Assembly: GCA_017621055.1 (NCBI GenBank) | Contig: JAGATX010000002.1 | Coordinates: 104,941 to 168,940, forward strand | Origin: Muribaculaceae bacterium | GTDB lineage: Bacteria; Bacteroidota; Bacteroidia; Bacteroidales; Muribaculaceae | Direction of reading: 5' to 3' | Length of the DNA stretch: 64,000 nucleotides | In this document: piece after piece, positions 8,589 to 17,004 of the stretch | Numbering within the stretch: the stretch's first letter is position 1 | Layout of the letters: the number at the start of each line of letters is the position of its first letter | Translations under genes and position numbers: made by a program | The notes under the pieces: model-generated | Seen by the model: only the letters and a program-made list of their open reading frames with translations | Told to the model about the DNA's origin: nothing | Databases searched by the model: none

Positions 8589-10436
8589 TTACTTGTTGAG
8601 AAGACGGTTGTTGAAGTCACGGAGGGTATCGAGCACGTTGCAGCGTACGTGTACGAAATCGTTGATACCCTCGGCCTTGAGGGCGTCCATGCATGCGGGA
8701 GCGCCGGCAACGACGAACTCGGCGCGTCCTGCCAGAGCCTTGAAGGCCTTGGGAGCGAGCTCGGCATATTCGTCGTCGGAGGAGCACAGAACCACAACGT
8801 CGGCACCGGCGGCTACGGCAGCGTCGACACCGGCTTCGACGGTCTCGAAGCCCAGATTGTCGATAATCTCATAGCCGGCACAGCCGAAGAAGTTGGTGGA
8901 GAACTGTGCGCGGGCAAGGCGCATGGCAAGATTGCCGATTGTGAGCATGAACACTTTGGGACGCTTTGCAGCGGCCTCGGTGGCCAGACGCAGCTCCTCG
9001 AAGTCGGAGGCGGCGCGCTTGCCGCACAGAGCGTGTTCGCCGCGTTCTGCCGAACAGCCGCAGTGGCAGCTCTCGCCTTTTTCTATCTTCGATGCGGCGG
9101 TTTCGTTGATGTTGGGGTACTGGTTGGTGCCCAGAAGTATTTCCTTGCGGCGTGCCACGTCGGTGTGACGGCGTACACAGCTGTCGTTCACGGCGTCGGC
9201 CACTTTGCCCTCGGCAGCGGCGGCAAAAAAACCGCCGGCCTCCTCGGTGGCAAGGAAGAGCTTCCACGCCTCTTTTGCGAGGGAGTCGGTGAGCACTTCA
9301 ACATAGTAGCTGCCGCCGGCGGGATCCACAACCTTGTCCATGTGGCTTTCTTCCTTGAGGAGGAACTGCTGGTTGCGGGCTATGCGCTCGCTGAAGGTGT
9401 CGGGGGTGCGGTAGGGGGTATCGAAGGGAGTGGTGACGATGGAGTCCACGCCGGCCACGCATGCCGAGAACGTCTCGGTCTGGCTGCGCAGGAGATTGAC
9501 GTGAGCGTCGTAGATGGTCTGGTTGAAGCGCGAGGTGAAGGCGCATACGTGCATCTTGGCGCTGGCGAGGTCGGCGGGTTTGTACTGCTCGACAATCTGT
9601 GCCCACAGCAGGCGGGCGGCACGGAATTTGGCGATTTCCATGAAGAAGTTGCTCGATACACACATATCGAATTTTATGCGTGAGGCAACCTCGTCGGCAC
9701 TGCGTCCGGCGTCGGTGAGCAGGGTGAGCCAAGCGGCACCCCATGCCAGGGCATAGCCCAGTTCCTGGTATATGAACGCGCCTGCATTGCCGAGAATAAC
9801 GCTTTCCACGGCGAGGCAGCGCAGACCGGCCACGGGAGCCACAGCATCGAGGAGCTCGCAGGCGCGGGCGGCGATGGCGGCGGTATCCACGTCCTTGGCG
9901 CCGTGACGAAGCACGGGTTTGAGGGGGTCGTATGCCACCGAGCCGCGGAAGGTGTCGGCGCAACCGGCGGCCTCGACGAGGCTTACCAGGGCTTTGGCAA
10001 CCGCAACGGCCTTTTTGGGGCAGCAGCGCAGGTTGATTTCCACTTTTGCGAGGTCTATGCCGCGCAGCATGATGTCGAGTCCGGAGGGGTCGTCGACGGT
10101 GAAGCCCAGCGAGGTCACGCCCTTGCCGAGAACTTCCACAGCCACGGCGTTGGCGGCTTCGGGGCTGTCGGCGATGATGTCCTGGCGGGTGAGCCAGTCG
10201 TTGTCCGTGCGTGTGCCGCGTACGTAGGGGTACTGGCCGGGAAGGCTGCCTGTGGTCTTGAGGTCGGCGATATCTTCGGCGCGGTAAACGGGCTGAACAT
10301 TGAAGCCCTCGTTGGTGCGCCATACCAGTTTCTTGTCGAAGTCAGCTCCTTTGAGGTCTGTCTCCACCTTTGCGCGCCACTCCTGGTAGCTCGTAGGCGG
10401 GAACTGGTCGAACAATCTTTCTTTTTTTTCTGCCAT
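8589..10436 (-). CDS. mutA: Methylmalonyl-CoA mutase, small subunit
   Basis: Non-catalytic partner of MutB in the heterodimeric mutase; 615 residues. The barrel half is recognisable (FPPTSYQEWRAKVETDLKG, SRFNQTIYD, DPAGGSYYVE). The C-terminal B12-like domain lacks DxHxxG: the equivalent stretch reads TIGNLAMRLAR, as expected for the small subunit. An unusual Cys/His cluster (C457-H-C-G-C461, then H468 and C471) sits in the linker between the two domains. First gene of the mutAB unit, with a strong promoter and a palindrome in its leader. Confidence 0.95.
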   Translation of the reverse strand: MAEKKERLFDQFPPTSYQEWRAKVETDLKGADFDKKLVWRTNEGFNVQPVYRAEDIADLKTTGSLPGQYPYVRGTRTDNDWLTRQDIIADSPEAANAVAVEVLGKGVTSLGFTVDDPSGLDIMLRGIDLAKVEINLRCCPKKAVAVAKALVSLVEAAGCADTFRGSVAYDPLKPVLRHGAKDVDTAAIAARACELLDAVAPVAGLRCLAVESVILGNAGAFIYQELGYALAWGAAWLTLLTDAGRSADEVASRIKFDMCVSSNFFMEIAKFRAARLLWAQIVEQYKPADLASAKMHVCAFTSRFNQTIYDAHVNLLRSQTETFSACVAGVDSIVTTPFDTPYRTPDTFSERIARNQQFLLKEESHMDKVVDPAGGSYYVEVLTDSLAKEAWKLFLATEEAGGFFAAAAEGKVADAVNDSCVRRHTDVARRKEILLGTNQYPNINETAASKIEKGESCHCGCSAERGEHALCGKRAASDFEELRLATEAAAKRPKVFMLTIGNLAMRLARAQFSTNFFGCAGYEIIDNLGFETVEAGVDAAVAAGADVVVLCSSDDEYAELAPKAFKALAGRAEFVVAGAPACMDALKAEGINDFVHVRCNVLDTLRDFNNRLLNK

Positions 10437-10490
10437 TTGATTGTTTGATGTATGGTTGTTTGTTTCGTGAGTTTCAGGGTACAGATATTG

Positions 10491-10516
10491 CCATAGGGAA
10501 CGGGCGTTCCCTATGG
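10491..10516 (-). promoter_or_regulatory. Operator-like perfect palindrome at the mutAB transcription start
   Basis: Perfect 11-bp inverted repeat (CCATAGGGAAC / GTTCCCTATGG) with a 4-nt GGGC spacer. It begins about 6 bp downstream of the -7 box, so it spans the predicted +1 and the first 26 nt of the mRNA. No T-run follows on either strand, so it is not an ordinary terminator. It could be a repressor operator or a 5'-end stabilising hairpin. Confidence 0.6.
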
Positions 10517-10521
10517 CGCTG

Positions 10522-10553
10522 CAAAAATAGCAATAATTTAGAAATTAACCAAA
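10522..10553 (-). promoter_or_regulatory. Promoter of mutAB
   Basis: Minus strand: -33 box TTTG (10550-10553), 20-bp spacer, -7 box TATTTTTG (10522-10529). Both boxes match the Bacteroides consensus perfectly. The mutA ATG is 85 bp downstream of the -7 box. Confidence 0.8.
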
Positions 10554-10584
10554 TATTTGCTGTCGGGGCTGCTCCCGGTGTTTT

Positions 10585-10959
10585 TCAGCGGATGGCTATG
10601 ACCTCTATTTCCACCAGAACGTTCTTGGGCAGGGTTCGCACGGCCACTGCCGAGCGGGCAGGGTAGGGCTCGCTGAAGGCGGCCGCATATACGCCGTTCA
10701 TTGCAGCGAAATGGTTCATGTCGGCAAGGAAAACGGTGGTTTTCACCACATTGTCCATCGTCAGGCCGGCTTCGGCGAGAATAGCGCGCACGTTGGCGAG
10801 GCTCTGTGCGGTCTGGGCTTCGATACCTTCGGGAATGTTGCCGGTAGCGGGGTCGACGGGTATCTGACCGGAGGCGTAGACAAATGTGCCCGTGTCGATT
10901 GCCTGGCTGTAGGGGCCGATGGCACCGGGGGCTGCGGCGGTTGCTATTACTTTTTTCAT
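10585..10959 (-). CDS. ridA: RidA family reactive intermediate/imine deaminase
   Basis: 124-residue YjgF/RidA/UK114 protein, which hydrolyses reactive enamines/imines such as 2-aminoacrylate made by PLP enzymes. Motifs seen: GAIGPYSQAI near the N-terminus, YASGQIPVDPATG, and the C-terminal RSAVAVRTLPKNVLVEIEVIA, which holds the carboxylate-binding arginine. I start at the ATG at 10959; the frame remains open upstream to 11013 but would overlap the BrkB-like gene. Only 13 bp separate it from that upstream gene, suggesting co-transcription. Confidence 0.95.
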   Translation of the reverse strand: MKKVIATAAAPGAIGPYSQAIDTGTFVYASGQIPVDPATGNIPEGIEAQTAQSLANVRAILAEAGLTMDNVVKTTVFLADMNHFAAMNGVYAAAFSEPYPARSAVAVRTLPKNVLVEIEVIAIR

Positions 10960-10972
10960 TGTAGCTTGATAT

Positions 10973-12373
10973 TTAGATGGTTTTTGGTTGTTCTGTCGGT
11001 TTTTCGTGTTCATTGCCCGGAACAGGCTCGGTCAACAGCGACGACATCAGGATCGAACCCGTCAATTGGCTCATGCGGGCGGTGAGTTGTCCGTAGGTTT
11101 TCTCCACAAGCGGGAAATTGCGCGTGAAATCGGGGATGAAATTGTGCGAGCCAAGGCCATAGTTGGCGCGGAAGAGCTGCGCGAGGGTGAATTTCGAGGG
11201 GTCGACGGCAAGCTGGAAGCCGTACTCGTCTTTCTTTTGGCCGATCATTACCCGGGAGAGTATGCCGGCGGCGCACAGCCGGTCGGTGACGTTGGTCACC
11301 AGCCGTGCCGGCAGGTCGTAGAGGTCCATAAGCTCGCGGGCGGTTACGGCGGGGTGTCCGTCGACAAAACGGCGTGTCATCACGGCGGCGATGGCTATCA
11401 TGGCCTTGCCGCGGTAGTCCGGCGATATGTTGCTCACCTCCTGGTCGAGATTGAAGGCGAAGACGTTCTGCCCCGAATAGCATATGACGGCGCCGGCAAG
11501 CACAACCATCCACACCAGCTGCAGCCAGAGCAGCAGCAGCGGAACGAAGGCAAAGCTGCCGTAGATGGCGTTGTACTTGGCCACATACAGAGTGCCGGTG
11601 ACAAATAGCCACTGGAGCACCAGACAGCCGGTGCCGGCTATGGCGCCGGAGATGAAGGCGTTGATGAAACGCACTCTGGTATAGGGGATGAGGATGTATA
11701 CGGCGGTGAAGAACAGCCACGTCATCAGCACCGAGGCACCCTCGACGATGGCGCTCACCACCGGCGTCATGAAGCTGAAATTGAAGATTTCGGCGAGCGT
11801 GGAACTGAGCAGTATGTGGAGGCCGCTGACGCAGATCATCAATATCGGCAGAATGAGGAGCATGGCCGTGTAGTCGCTGATTTTGCGCCACATGCTGCGG
11901 CTCTCAGGCTGGCACCATATGAGGTTGAAGGTATTCTCTACGTTGGAAATCAGCGAGATGAGGGTCCACAGCAGGAAAAGGATGCCTGCGCCGACAAAAA
12001 TGCCCTCCGAGGCCTGACTCAGATAGCTCTCCACAAAGTTGACGGCATATCGGATGGCAGTGTGTTGGGCGGGAAAGAGGGCGAAGAGTTCGTCCTTGAG
12101 GACTGACTGAAAGCCGAAGCCGCGCCCTATTGCCAGCAGGAGGGCCAGGGCGGGCACTATTGCCAGCAGTGTTCGGTAAGTCATGGCGCAGGCCTGGGTC
12201 TGTATGTCGCGGCTCATGAACGAGCGCACCGACAGGTTGAGCGTGCGCAGGATGTTGATCTTCCAGTTTCTTCGCGGGTCGCTCCATACGCCCGTAGATA
12301 CGTAGTTCCACAGCGATGTCATGCGGTGGACGATACGGTCGAAGCGGTTGGCGGGTTTAGCGGAAGGTTCCAT
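10973..12373 (-). CDS. YihY/virulence factor BrkB family membrane protein
   Basis: 466-residue inner-membrane protein. About six transmembrane helices occupy residues 45-300, including the family stretch AMTYRTLLAIVPALALLLAI and the later GAIAGTGCLVLQWLFV and AIYGSFAFVPLLLLWLQLVW segments (each near 20 residues). A cytoplasmic C-terminal domain of about 150 residues follows, with a winged-helix-like HPAVTARELMDLYDLP. Older annotations call this RNase BN, which is wrong for the family. It overlaps nothing and sits in a run of closely spaced minus-strand genes. Function unknown. Confidence 0.9.
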   Translation of the reverse strand: MEPSAKPANRFDRIVHRMTSLWNYVSTGVWSDPRRNWKINILRTLNLSVRSFMSRDIQTQACAMTYRTLLAIVPALALLLAIGRGFGFQSVLKDELFALFPAQHTAIRYAVNFVESYLSQASEGIFVGAGILFLLWTLISLISNVENTFNLIWCQPESRSMWRKISDYTAMLLILPILMICVSGLHILLSSTLAEIFNFSFMTPVVSAIVEGASVLMTWLFFTAVYILIPYTRVRFINAFISGAIAGTGCLVLQWLFVTGTLYVAKYNAIYGSFAFVPLLLLWLQLVWMVVLAGAVICYSGQNVFAFNLDQEVSNISPDYRGKAMIAIAAVMTRRFVDGHPAVTARELMDLYDLPARLVTNVTDRLCAAGILSRVMIGQKKDEYGFQLAVDPSKFTLAQLFRANYGLGSHNFIPDFTRNFPLVEKTYGQLTARMSQLTGSILMSSLLTEPVPGNEHEKPTEQPKTI

Positions 12374-12386
12374 GCCGTAGTGATGA

Positions 12387-12902
12387 TCAGAATTCCACGC
12401 CTATGCCCCCGAAAACGGTGTAGCGGGTAATGGCGGCGTTGACAATGAGCTTGCGGTAGTTGTATACGAAGTGGATGCCGGCGTCGAAACGGTAGCTCAT
12501 CTTCAGGCGTGTCTTTGGCGGGTCGTCGTCGGCGCGCAGGTGCGCGTCTTCCATGTCATATACTATTTTTCCTCTGGCGGCGGTGCCGACCACGGGTATC
12601 ACGCGGAAATTGCGGGTTACAGGCAGCTGATATCCCAACTGCACCATTGCCGATGCTGTGTTTTTGCCGCTGGGCCTTGTGCCGTCGGGGAGTTTGCAGG
12701 TACCCACACCGCCGATGGTGATGTGCACGCCGTAGACCGTCACGCCGAAGCCCATGACAGCAACATCGCTGTCGAAATGATAGCCGGCGTTGGCGCTGAC
12801 ATTAATGCGCTCGCGGTTTACTTCGCGGAATGGCCACCACTCGGTGGCGCCGGCGCCGGCGAGGCTGCATATTAATAATATAAGGAGCAGGGTGTGTCGC
12901 AT
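12387..12902 (-). CDS. Small secreted beta-barrel-like envelope protein, hypothetical
   Basis: 171 residues from the ATG at 12902, which directly opens a signal peptide (MRHTLLLILLICSLAGAGA). Upstream codons are open but overlap the next gene. The mature part is rich in alternating aromatic and small residues (SANAGYHFDSDVAVMGFGVTV, ending in an aromatic-rich strand ...FGGIGVEF) and terminates in F, as outer-membrane barrels do. I do not recognise a named family. Neighbour is the DUF3108 envelope protein 28 bp upstream. Confidence 0.65.
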   Translation of the reverse strand: MRHTLLLILLICSLAGAGATEWWPFREVNRERINVSANAGYHFDSDVAVMGFGVTVYGVHITIGGVGTCKLPDGTRPSGKNTASAMVQLGYQLPVTRNFRVIPVVGTAARGKIVYDMEDAHLRADDDPPKTRLKMSYRFDAGIHFVYNYRKLIVNAAITRYTVFGGIGVEF

Positions 12903-12930
12903 GTGGGTTATGGTGAGGGGAGAGGGTGTG

Positions 12931-13716
12931 TCAGCGGGCAAGCACGCAGCGCACTTTGCCCACCGGCAGCTTGCCTTCGAGTTTGAGGGGCGTGCGGTCG
13001 GCCGATGTGGCTATCCATGCGTCCATGTCGTCGGAGCTCTTTCGTCCGCCGCCGCTGGTGAAGATGAAGCGCACGTGGTATGCGGGGCTTTCGCCGCGCA
13101 CGCTCTCCACATTGTCGATGCCCAGGTATCGGATTGTGAGCAGTTCCTTCTGTTTGCCGGAGAAGATGTCGATGCTCTCGGTCTGACCGGGCGTCCAGTC
13201 CTGGAAAGGCAGCGACCGCATGTAGTAGAACGAAGTGAGCATGTCGACGGCGCGGTTCTCGGCTGTCATCTCGCGCTGTTCGTCGATGTGGAGCACATCG
13301 CGCTTGAACACCCGGCGGGTGCATATTCCCCGCACGGTGCCGGCCTCCGAGTAATCGTAAGCCACCACATCGTGCTTGTGCTCGTTGCCCTCGTGGGCTA
13401 TTTTTTCGTAATACAGAGGCGTGAAGTTCTCGTATGTCATACGCCCTATCAGGGTGTCGCGCACCTTGTAAATTCTGTCGGCCCATGGTGCTGAATGTGC
13501 TGTCAGGCGGGCATGGTACATATCCGGTCCGTGCTGGAGGCTCAGCGTGGCCTCGCCGGCTTTTTTGTTGATGAGTCCCCACTTGAACATCACGTTGTAA
13601 TGGAGTGTCTCCGCGGGGAGAGTGACGCCGGAACGTTCGTGGTTGCGGGCAGCGGCGGCGGCCGGCATGCCGAGCAGCAGGGCTATCAGTATTATTCGGA
13701 AGATGACAGAACGCAT
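12931..13716 (-). CDS. DUF3108 domain periplasmic protein
   Basis: 261 residues with an N-terminal signal peptide ending in an Ala-rich cleavage region. The body matches DUF3108: an early NVMFKWGLINKKAGEATL strand pair, DTLIGRMTYENFTPLYYEK, a YDY segment, DMLTSFYYMRSLPF and a late LKLEGKLPVGKVRC. Members are periplasmic proteins of unknown role, often next to envelope genes. The start is either 13716 or 13731 (an ATG five codons earlier); the signal peptide fits 13716 slightly better. Confidence 0.8.
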   Translation of the reverse strand: MRSVIFRIILIALLLGMPAAAAARNHERSGVTLPAETLHYNVMFKWGLINKKAGEATLSLQHGPDMYHARLTAHSAPWADRIYKVRDTLIGRMTYENFTPLYYEKIAHEGNEHKHDVVAYDYSEAGTVRGICTRRVFKRDVLHIDEQREMTAENRAVDMLTSFYYMRSLPFQDWTPGQTESIDIFSGKQKELLTIRYLGIDNVESVRGESPAYHVRFIFTSGGGRKSSDDMDAWIATSADRTPLKLEGKLPVGKVRCVLAR

Positions 13717-13753
13717 AGTGTGCTGAAACAAAGGGGTTGACTGCGGGGCTTTG

Positions 13754-14203
13754 TCAGCCGCCGGCGGGAATTTTGATACAAAGTTTCCGATGGTTTCCCA
13801 GCCCTATGTTCGGGGCGTGGGCATCGGCGGGAAAGAATATGGCCATCTGCCCCACTTTGACGTGGAGGAGACTGTGGGCGGCATCGCCCCAGAAAGCGAT
13901 GTCGGAGTCGGCGTCGTAGGCCGCACGCTCGTGGCGCAAGGTGCCGGCGGGGGCCCAGCCTATCGTTTCGGTGCCTTTGAGGGGCACGTGGATGTCAATG
14001 AACTGCCGGTGTGTTTCGAGGGTGGCGGCTTCGCGCGGTCTCAGTGCCGGCTCTTCAAACTTAACAACCACACCCCTGCCAATGTTTAGCTCGCCGGCGC
14101 TGAAATCGGCGGCGTTGAAGGCGCGCAGCCACTGCAGGGCGTGGGCCAGTGTTGCCGAAATAGGTTCGTAAGTATCGGAATCGTCGATGCGACAGAGTAT
14201 CAT
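13754..14203 (-). CDS. YhcH/YjgK/YiaL family cupin-like protein (DUF386)
   Basis: 149-residue protein of the YhcH/YjgK/YiaL family, small metal-binding cupins linked to sugar (sialate/gulonate) catabolism. Characteristic stretches: THRQFIDIHVPLKGTETIGWA, the AFWGDAAHSLLHVKVGQMAIFFPADAHAP core, and a final HRKLCIKIPA. I chose the ATG at 14203; the frame is open to 14308 but that part overlaps the thymidine kinase gene and is low-complexity. No sugar operon is visible nearby, so the substrate is open. Confidence 0.9.
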   Translation of the reverse strand: MILCRIDDSDTYEPISATLAHALQWLRAFNAADFSAGELNIGRGVVVKFEEPALRPREAATLETHRQFIDIHVPLKGTETIGWAPAGTLRHERAAYDADSDIAFWGDAAHSLLHVKVGQMAIFFPADAHAPNIGLGNHRKLCIKIPAGG

Positions 14204-14255
14204 TATATTTGTTTTTTTGAATTTCGAGAGGTTATGGGATTGTGTGGAGGGCGGG

Positions 14256-14909
14256 TCACAGGGCGCCGGCGGTGTCGTCATCGTCGAATTCCAGGGGCAA
14301 TTCGGCACGTTTGGCCTGCTCTATGCGCTTGCGGCGCCAGCAGCGGCGGCACACGGCCACATAGCGGTCGTTACCTCCAATCTCCACCTGGGCGCCCTCG
14401 CTCAGGATGTTGCCCTGGGCGTCGATACGGGCGTTGATAATGGTTTTGTGTCCGCAGTTGCAGGTGCTCTTTATCTCGTCGATAGTGTCGGCGATCTCGA
14501 ACAGACGGCGCGACCCCTCGAAGAGGTGGCTCTTGAAGTCGGTGCGCAGGCCGTAGCACACAACGTTGCTGCCGATATCGTCGACGATGCGCGACAGCTG
14601 GTCTACCTGTGCTTCTGTGAGGAACTGCGCCTCATCGATAAGGTACCAGTCCACAATCCGGCCTTCGGTTCGGTAAAGGTCGCGGGCGAATTCGTAGAGG
14701 TTGGTGTTCTGGTATATCCATCGGCACTGCCGCTCTATGCCTATGCGGCTGCGTATCACGTTCGTAGCCTCGCGGGTATCGATAACGGGTTTGAGACACA
14801 TGTAGTCCACGTGTCGTTCCTCAAAGTTGTAGGCCGTGGTGAGCAGCAGGGCTGTTTTGGCCGAGCCCATGGTGCCGTAGCGGAAATATAGTTTGCCTTT
14901 TCTGTACAT
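14256..14909 (-). CDS. tdk: Thymidine kinase
   Basis: Type II thymidine kinase for pyrimidine salvage, 217 residues. P-loop GTMGSAKT at residues 12-19, Walker B-like DEAQF at 92-96, the GSNVVCYGLRTDFKSHLFEGS lasso region (21 residues, near 113-133), and a zinc-binding Cys set formed by CNCGH and CRRC. The C-terminus has an acidic DDDD tail. Start at 14909 chosen because MYRKGKLYFRYG is the usual N-terminus. Its own promoter lies 53 bp upstream, after the terminator of the PPi-PFK gene. Confidence 0.96.
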   Translation of the reverse strand: MYRKGKLYFRYGTMGSAKTALLLTTAYNFEERHVDYMCLKPVIDTREATNVIRSRIGIERQCRWIYQNTNLYEFARDLYRTEGRIVDWYLIDEAQFLTEAQVDQLSRIVDDIGSNVVCYGLRTDFKSHLFEGSRRLFEIADTIDEIKSTCNCGHKTIINARIDAQGNILSEGAQVEIGGNDRYVAVCRRCWRRKRIEQAKRAELPLEFDDDDTAGAL

Positions 14910-14961
14910 ATCAAGAGCGGAGTATTGCCCGGCAAGGGGTGAGATGCCGTGCACGCGTGGA

Positions 14962-14993
14962 CAAAATTAGGCAAAAAAGCCCGAACGGCCAAG
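14962..14993 (-). promoter_or_regulatory. Promoter of tdk
   Basis: Minus strand: TAATTTTG (14962-14969) with CTTG (3/4 of TTTG) exactly 20 bp upstream (14990-14993). Confidence 0.6.
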
Positions 14994-15002
14994 CCGCGGC
15001 AC

Positions 15003-15044
15003 CAAAAAAAGAAAAAGAAAACTCCCGGCCGCGCGGGCCGGGAG
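15003..15044 (-). terminator. Terminator after the PPi-PFK gene
   Basis: Stem of 9 bp (15022-15030 with 15036-15044), GC-rich 5-nt loop, followed on the minus strand by a T-rich tract (TTTTCTTTTTCTTTTTTT). Separates pfp from tdk. Confidence 0.85.
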
Positions 15045-15113
15045 TGCAAACTGAGATTCGGGTATTTACGCCCGGCATAGCCGTTGACAGCCGCCGCAGC
15101 GTATTAATTATTG

Positions 15114-15134
15114 TGCATTATGCATTATGCATTG
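15114..15134. repeat. Three tandem 7-bp units
   Basis: TGCATTA, TGCATTA, TGCATTG in a row just after the pfp stop codon. Too short to call a mobile element; no function evident. Confidence 0.6.
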
Positions 15135-15137
15135 TGC

Positions 15138-16787
15138 TTACTTATCGAGGTGTTCGTACTTGAGGGTCATCGAGGGCTGGTCGCAAACCTCGGAGGGGCC
15201 GAAGTACTGGATAGGGCCGGGATATATGTAGCAGGTGTTATGCGCCCAGTCATCGCGCAGAGAGGCGAATTTGCGGAAGGGGGCACCGTCGAGGCGCACG
15301 AGGGCTTTCTGTATCACGGGTTTGTCTTCGGCGTTTCGGCGCTCGATGTTCATCATCATGGTGATGGGTATGCCGCCGGGAATCCACTGCACGGCAGGTT
15401 TCACCAGATTGCGCACGGCCGACATATATCCGGTGACGCCGGCGTTGATGAGAGCGGCGGCGTTATAGCCCAGCGAGTAGCAGTAGTCGGCGTCGAAGTT
15501 GGAGGGGTCGGCGCAGCGGCCTTCGTAGCCGAAGAAGTGGTGGAGGGGCGAGAACTTTCCGCCGGCAGCCTTGAAGTCGGCGTTGGCTGCGAGTTTTGCG
15601 GCCACCAGTTCGCTGAGGAGCTTCTCGGTTTCTATGAGCGATACCTGCACGTTTCCGTGGGGGTCGCGGTCGAGCATGAGCTGGCGTGCCACGCTCTCGG
15701 GGAGTTTCTGCAGGGCAGCCACATTTGCGGCGTCGAGGTTGCCGAGGATGAAGGCTGTGAGTTCTTCCTCGTTCATGGCGGCTACCTTGTCCTTGTTCGC
15801 GCCGAGCAGTTCGTTGAGCTCGCGGATGAGTTTCTTATATTCGGGAATGAATTCGATGAGGCCTTCGGGGATGAGGACGGTGCCGAAGTTGTTGCCGTCG
15901 GCGGCGCGCGAGGCAACGATGCCGGCAATATAGTCCACGATCTGGTCGAGGCTCATGCCGTTCTGCTCCACTTCTTCGGAGATTATGCAGATATTGGGCT
16001 GGGTCTGCAGTGCGCATTCCAGGGCGATGTGGCTTGCCGAGCGGCCCATAAGCTTGATGAAGTGCCAGTACTTCTTTGCGGAGTTACAGTCACGCTGTAT
16101 GTTGCCGATAACCTCGGAGTAAACCTTCGTGGCGGTGTCGAAGCCGAAGGATGTCTCGATCTGAGCGTTCTTGAGGTCGCCGTCGATGGTCTTGGGACAG
16201 CCAATCACCTGGATGCCGGTGTTCTTTTCCTTATAATATTCGGCCAGGATGGCGGCGTTGGTGTTGGAGTCGTCGCCGCCGATAATCACCAGGGCGGTGA
16301 TGCCCAGCTCGCGGAGGATCTCGAGGCCTTTTTCGAACTGGTCAACCTTTTCGAGCTTTGTGCGGCCGGAACCGATGATGTCGAAGCCGCCGGTGTTGCG
16401 GTATTCGTTGATTATGGGAGCGGTGAGCTCTATATATTTATGATCCACGAGACCGCCGGGGCCCATGAGGAAGCCGAACAGGCGCGAGTCGCGGTGTATT
16501 TTCTTGATGCCGTCAAAAAGACCGCAGATAACGTTGTGACCGCCGGGGGCCTGGCCGCCCGAGAGTATCACGCCCACGTTGAGGGGCTTGCCGGCAACGG
16601 GGTTGGGGTTCTTTTCAAAACGAATTTCGGGAAGACCGTAGGTGTTGGGGAAGAGCTGGCGTATGGCAGCCTGATCGGCTACTGATTCTGTGGGACGTCC
16701 TTCAACTACCTTTACGGGTCCTTGAAGAGCAATGGGAAGCTTGGGCTGGTAGGCCGCGCGTGCTTTCTGTAATGCGCTTTTTTTCAT
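15138..16787 (-). CDS. pfp: Diphosphate--fructose-6-phosphate 1-phosphotransferase (PPi-PFK)
   Basis: Reversible phosphofructokinase using pyrophosphate instead of ATP, so glycolysis costs less ATP. 549 residues, the long class II type. PPi-specificity marks are present: GGDD at 170-173 (ATP enzymes have GGDG) and PKTIDGD at 198-204 (ATP enzymes have PGTID). Also GGQAPGGHN near 77-85 and the [11 protein letters not shown] substrate segment. It is monocistronic, with its own terminator. PPi preference is inferred from these residues. Confidence 0.95.
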   Translation of the reverse strand: MKKSALQKARAAYQPKLPIALQGPVKVVEGRPTESVADQAAIRQLFPNTYGLPEIRFEKNPNPVAGKPLNVGVILSGGQAPGGHNVICGLFDGIKKIHRDSRLFGFLMGPGGLVDHKYIELTAPIINEYRNTGGFDIIGSGRTKLEKVDQFEKGLEILRELGITALVIIGGDDSNTNAAILAEYYKEKNTGIQVIGCPKTIDGDLKNAQIETSFGFDTATKVYSEVIGNIQRDCNSAKKYWHFIKLMGRSASHIALECALQTQPNICIISEEVEQNGMSLDQIVDYIAGIVASRAADGNNFGTVLIPEGLIEFIPEYKKLIRELNELLGANKDKVAAMNEEELTAFILGNLDAANVAALQKLPESVARQLMLDRDPHGNVQVSLIETEKLLSELVAAKLAANADFKAAGGKFSPLHHFFGYEGRCADPSNFDADYCYSLGYNAAALINAGVTGYMSAVRNLVKPAVQWIPGGIPITMMMNIERRNAEDKPVIQKALVRLDGAPFRKFASLRDDWAHNTCYIYPGPIQYFGPSEVCDQPSMTLKYEHLDK

Positions 16788-16953
16788 TGTGAAATGTGTA
16801 TGGATCGTAGTTTTGATTTACGTGTGGTAATTTTCTGCAAAGTAATAAAAAAAAGTTGACAAAACAGCTTTTCGAAATGTGAATAAGTGTTGCGAGGGCT
16901 TGATGCGACGCCTATTTTTTTGCCGCACGCTTGCATACTATGTTCAAAAGCCT

Positions 16954-16961
16954 TAATTTTG
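16954..16961 (+). promoter_or_regulatory. Promoter of the lipoprotein-pepT-miaA unit
   Basis: TAATTTTG, a perfect -7 box, with CTTG (3/4 of TTTG) 20 bp upstream at 16930-16933. 43 bp ahead of the ATG at 17005. Confidence 0.65.
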
Positions 16962-17004
16962 CGGCACAACGCCCCGAACAACTAATCGATATATCCAGGA
17001 TATA

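Noticed and set aside
6991-8874. 627-codon + strand frame over mutB
   Set aside because: Shadow of mutB/mutA; no domain, composition typical of reverse-complement translation.
10437-10584. Cobalamin riboswitch before mutAB
   Set aside because: The leader is only about 80 nt and lacks the B12-box and the multi-helix layout; only a simple palindrome is present.
15114-15134. CRISPR or satellite repeat
   Set aside because: Only three 7-bp units with no spacers.
15111-16685. 524-codon + strand frame over the PPi-PFK gene
   Set aside because: Antisense shadow, same reasons.
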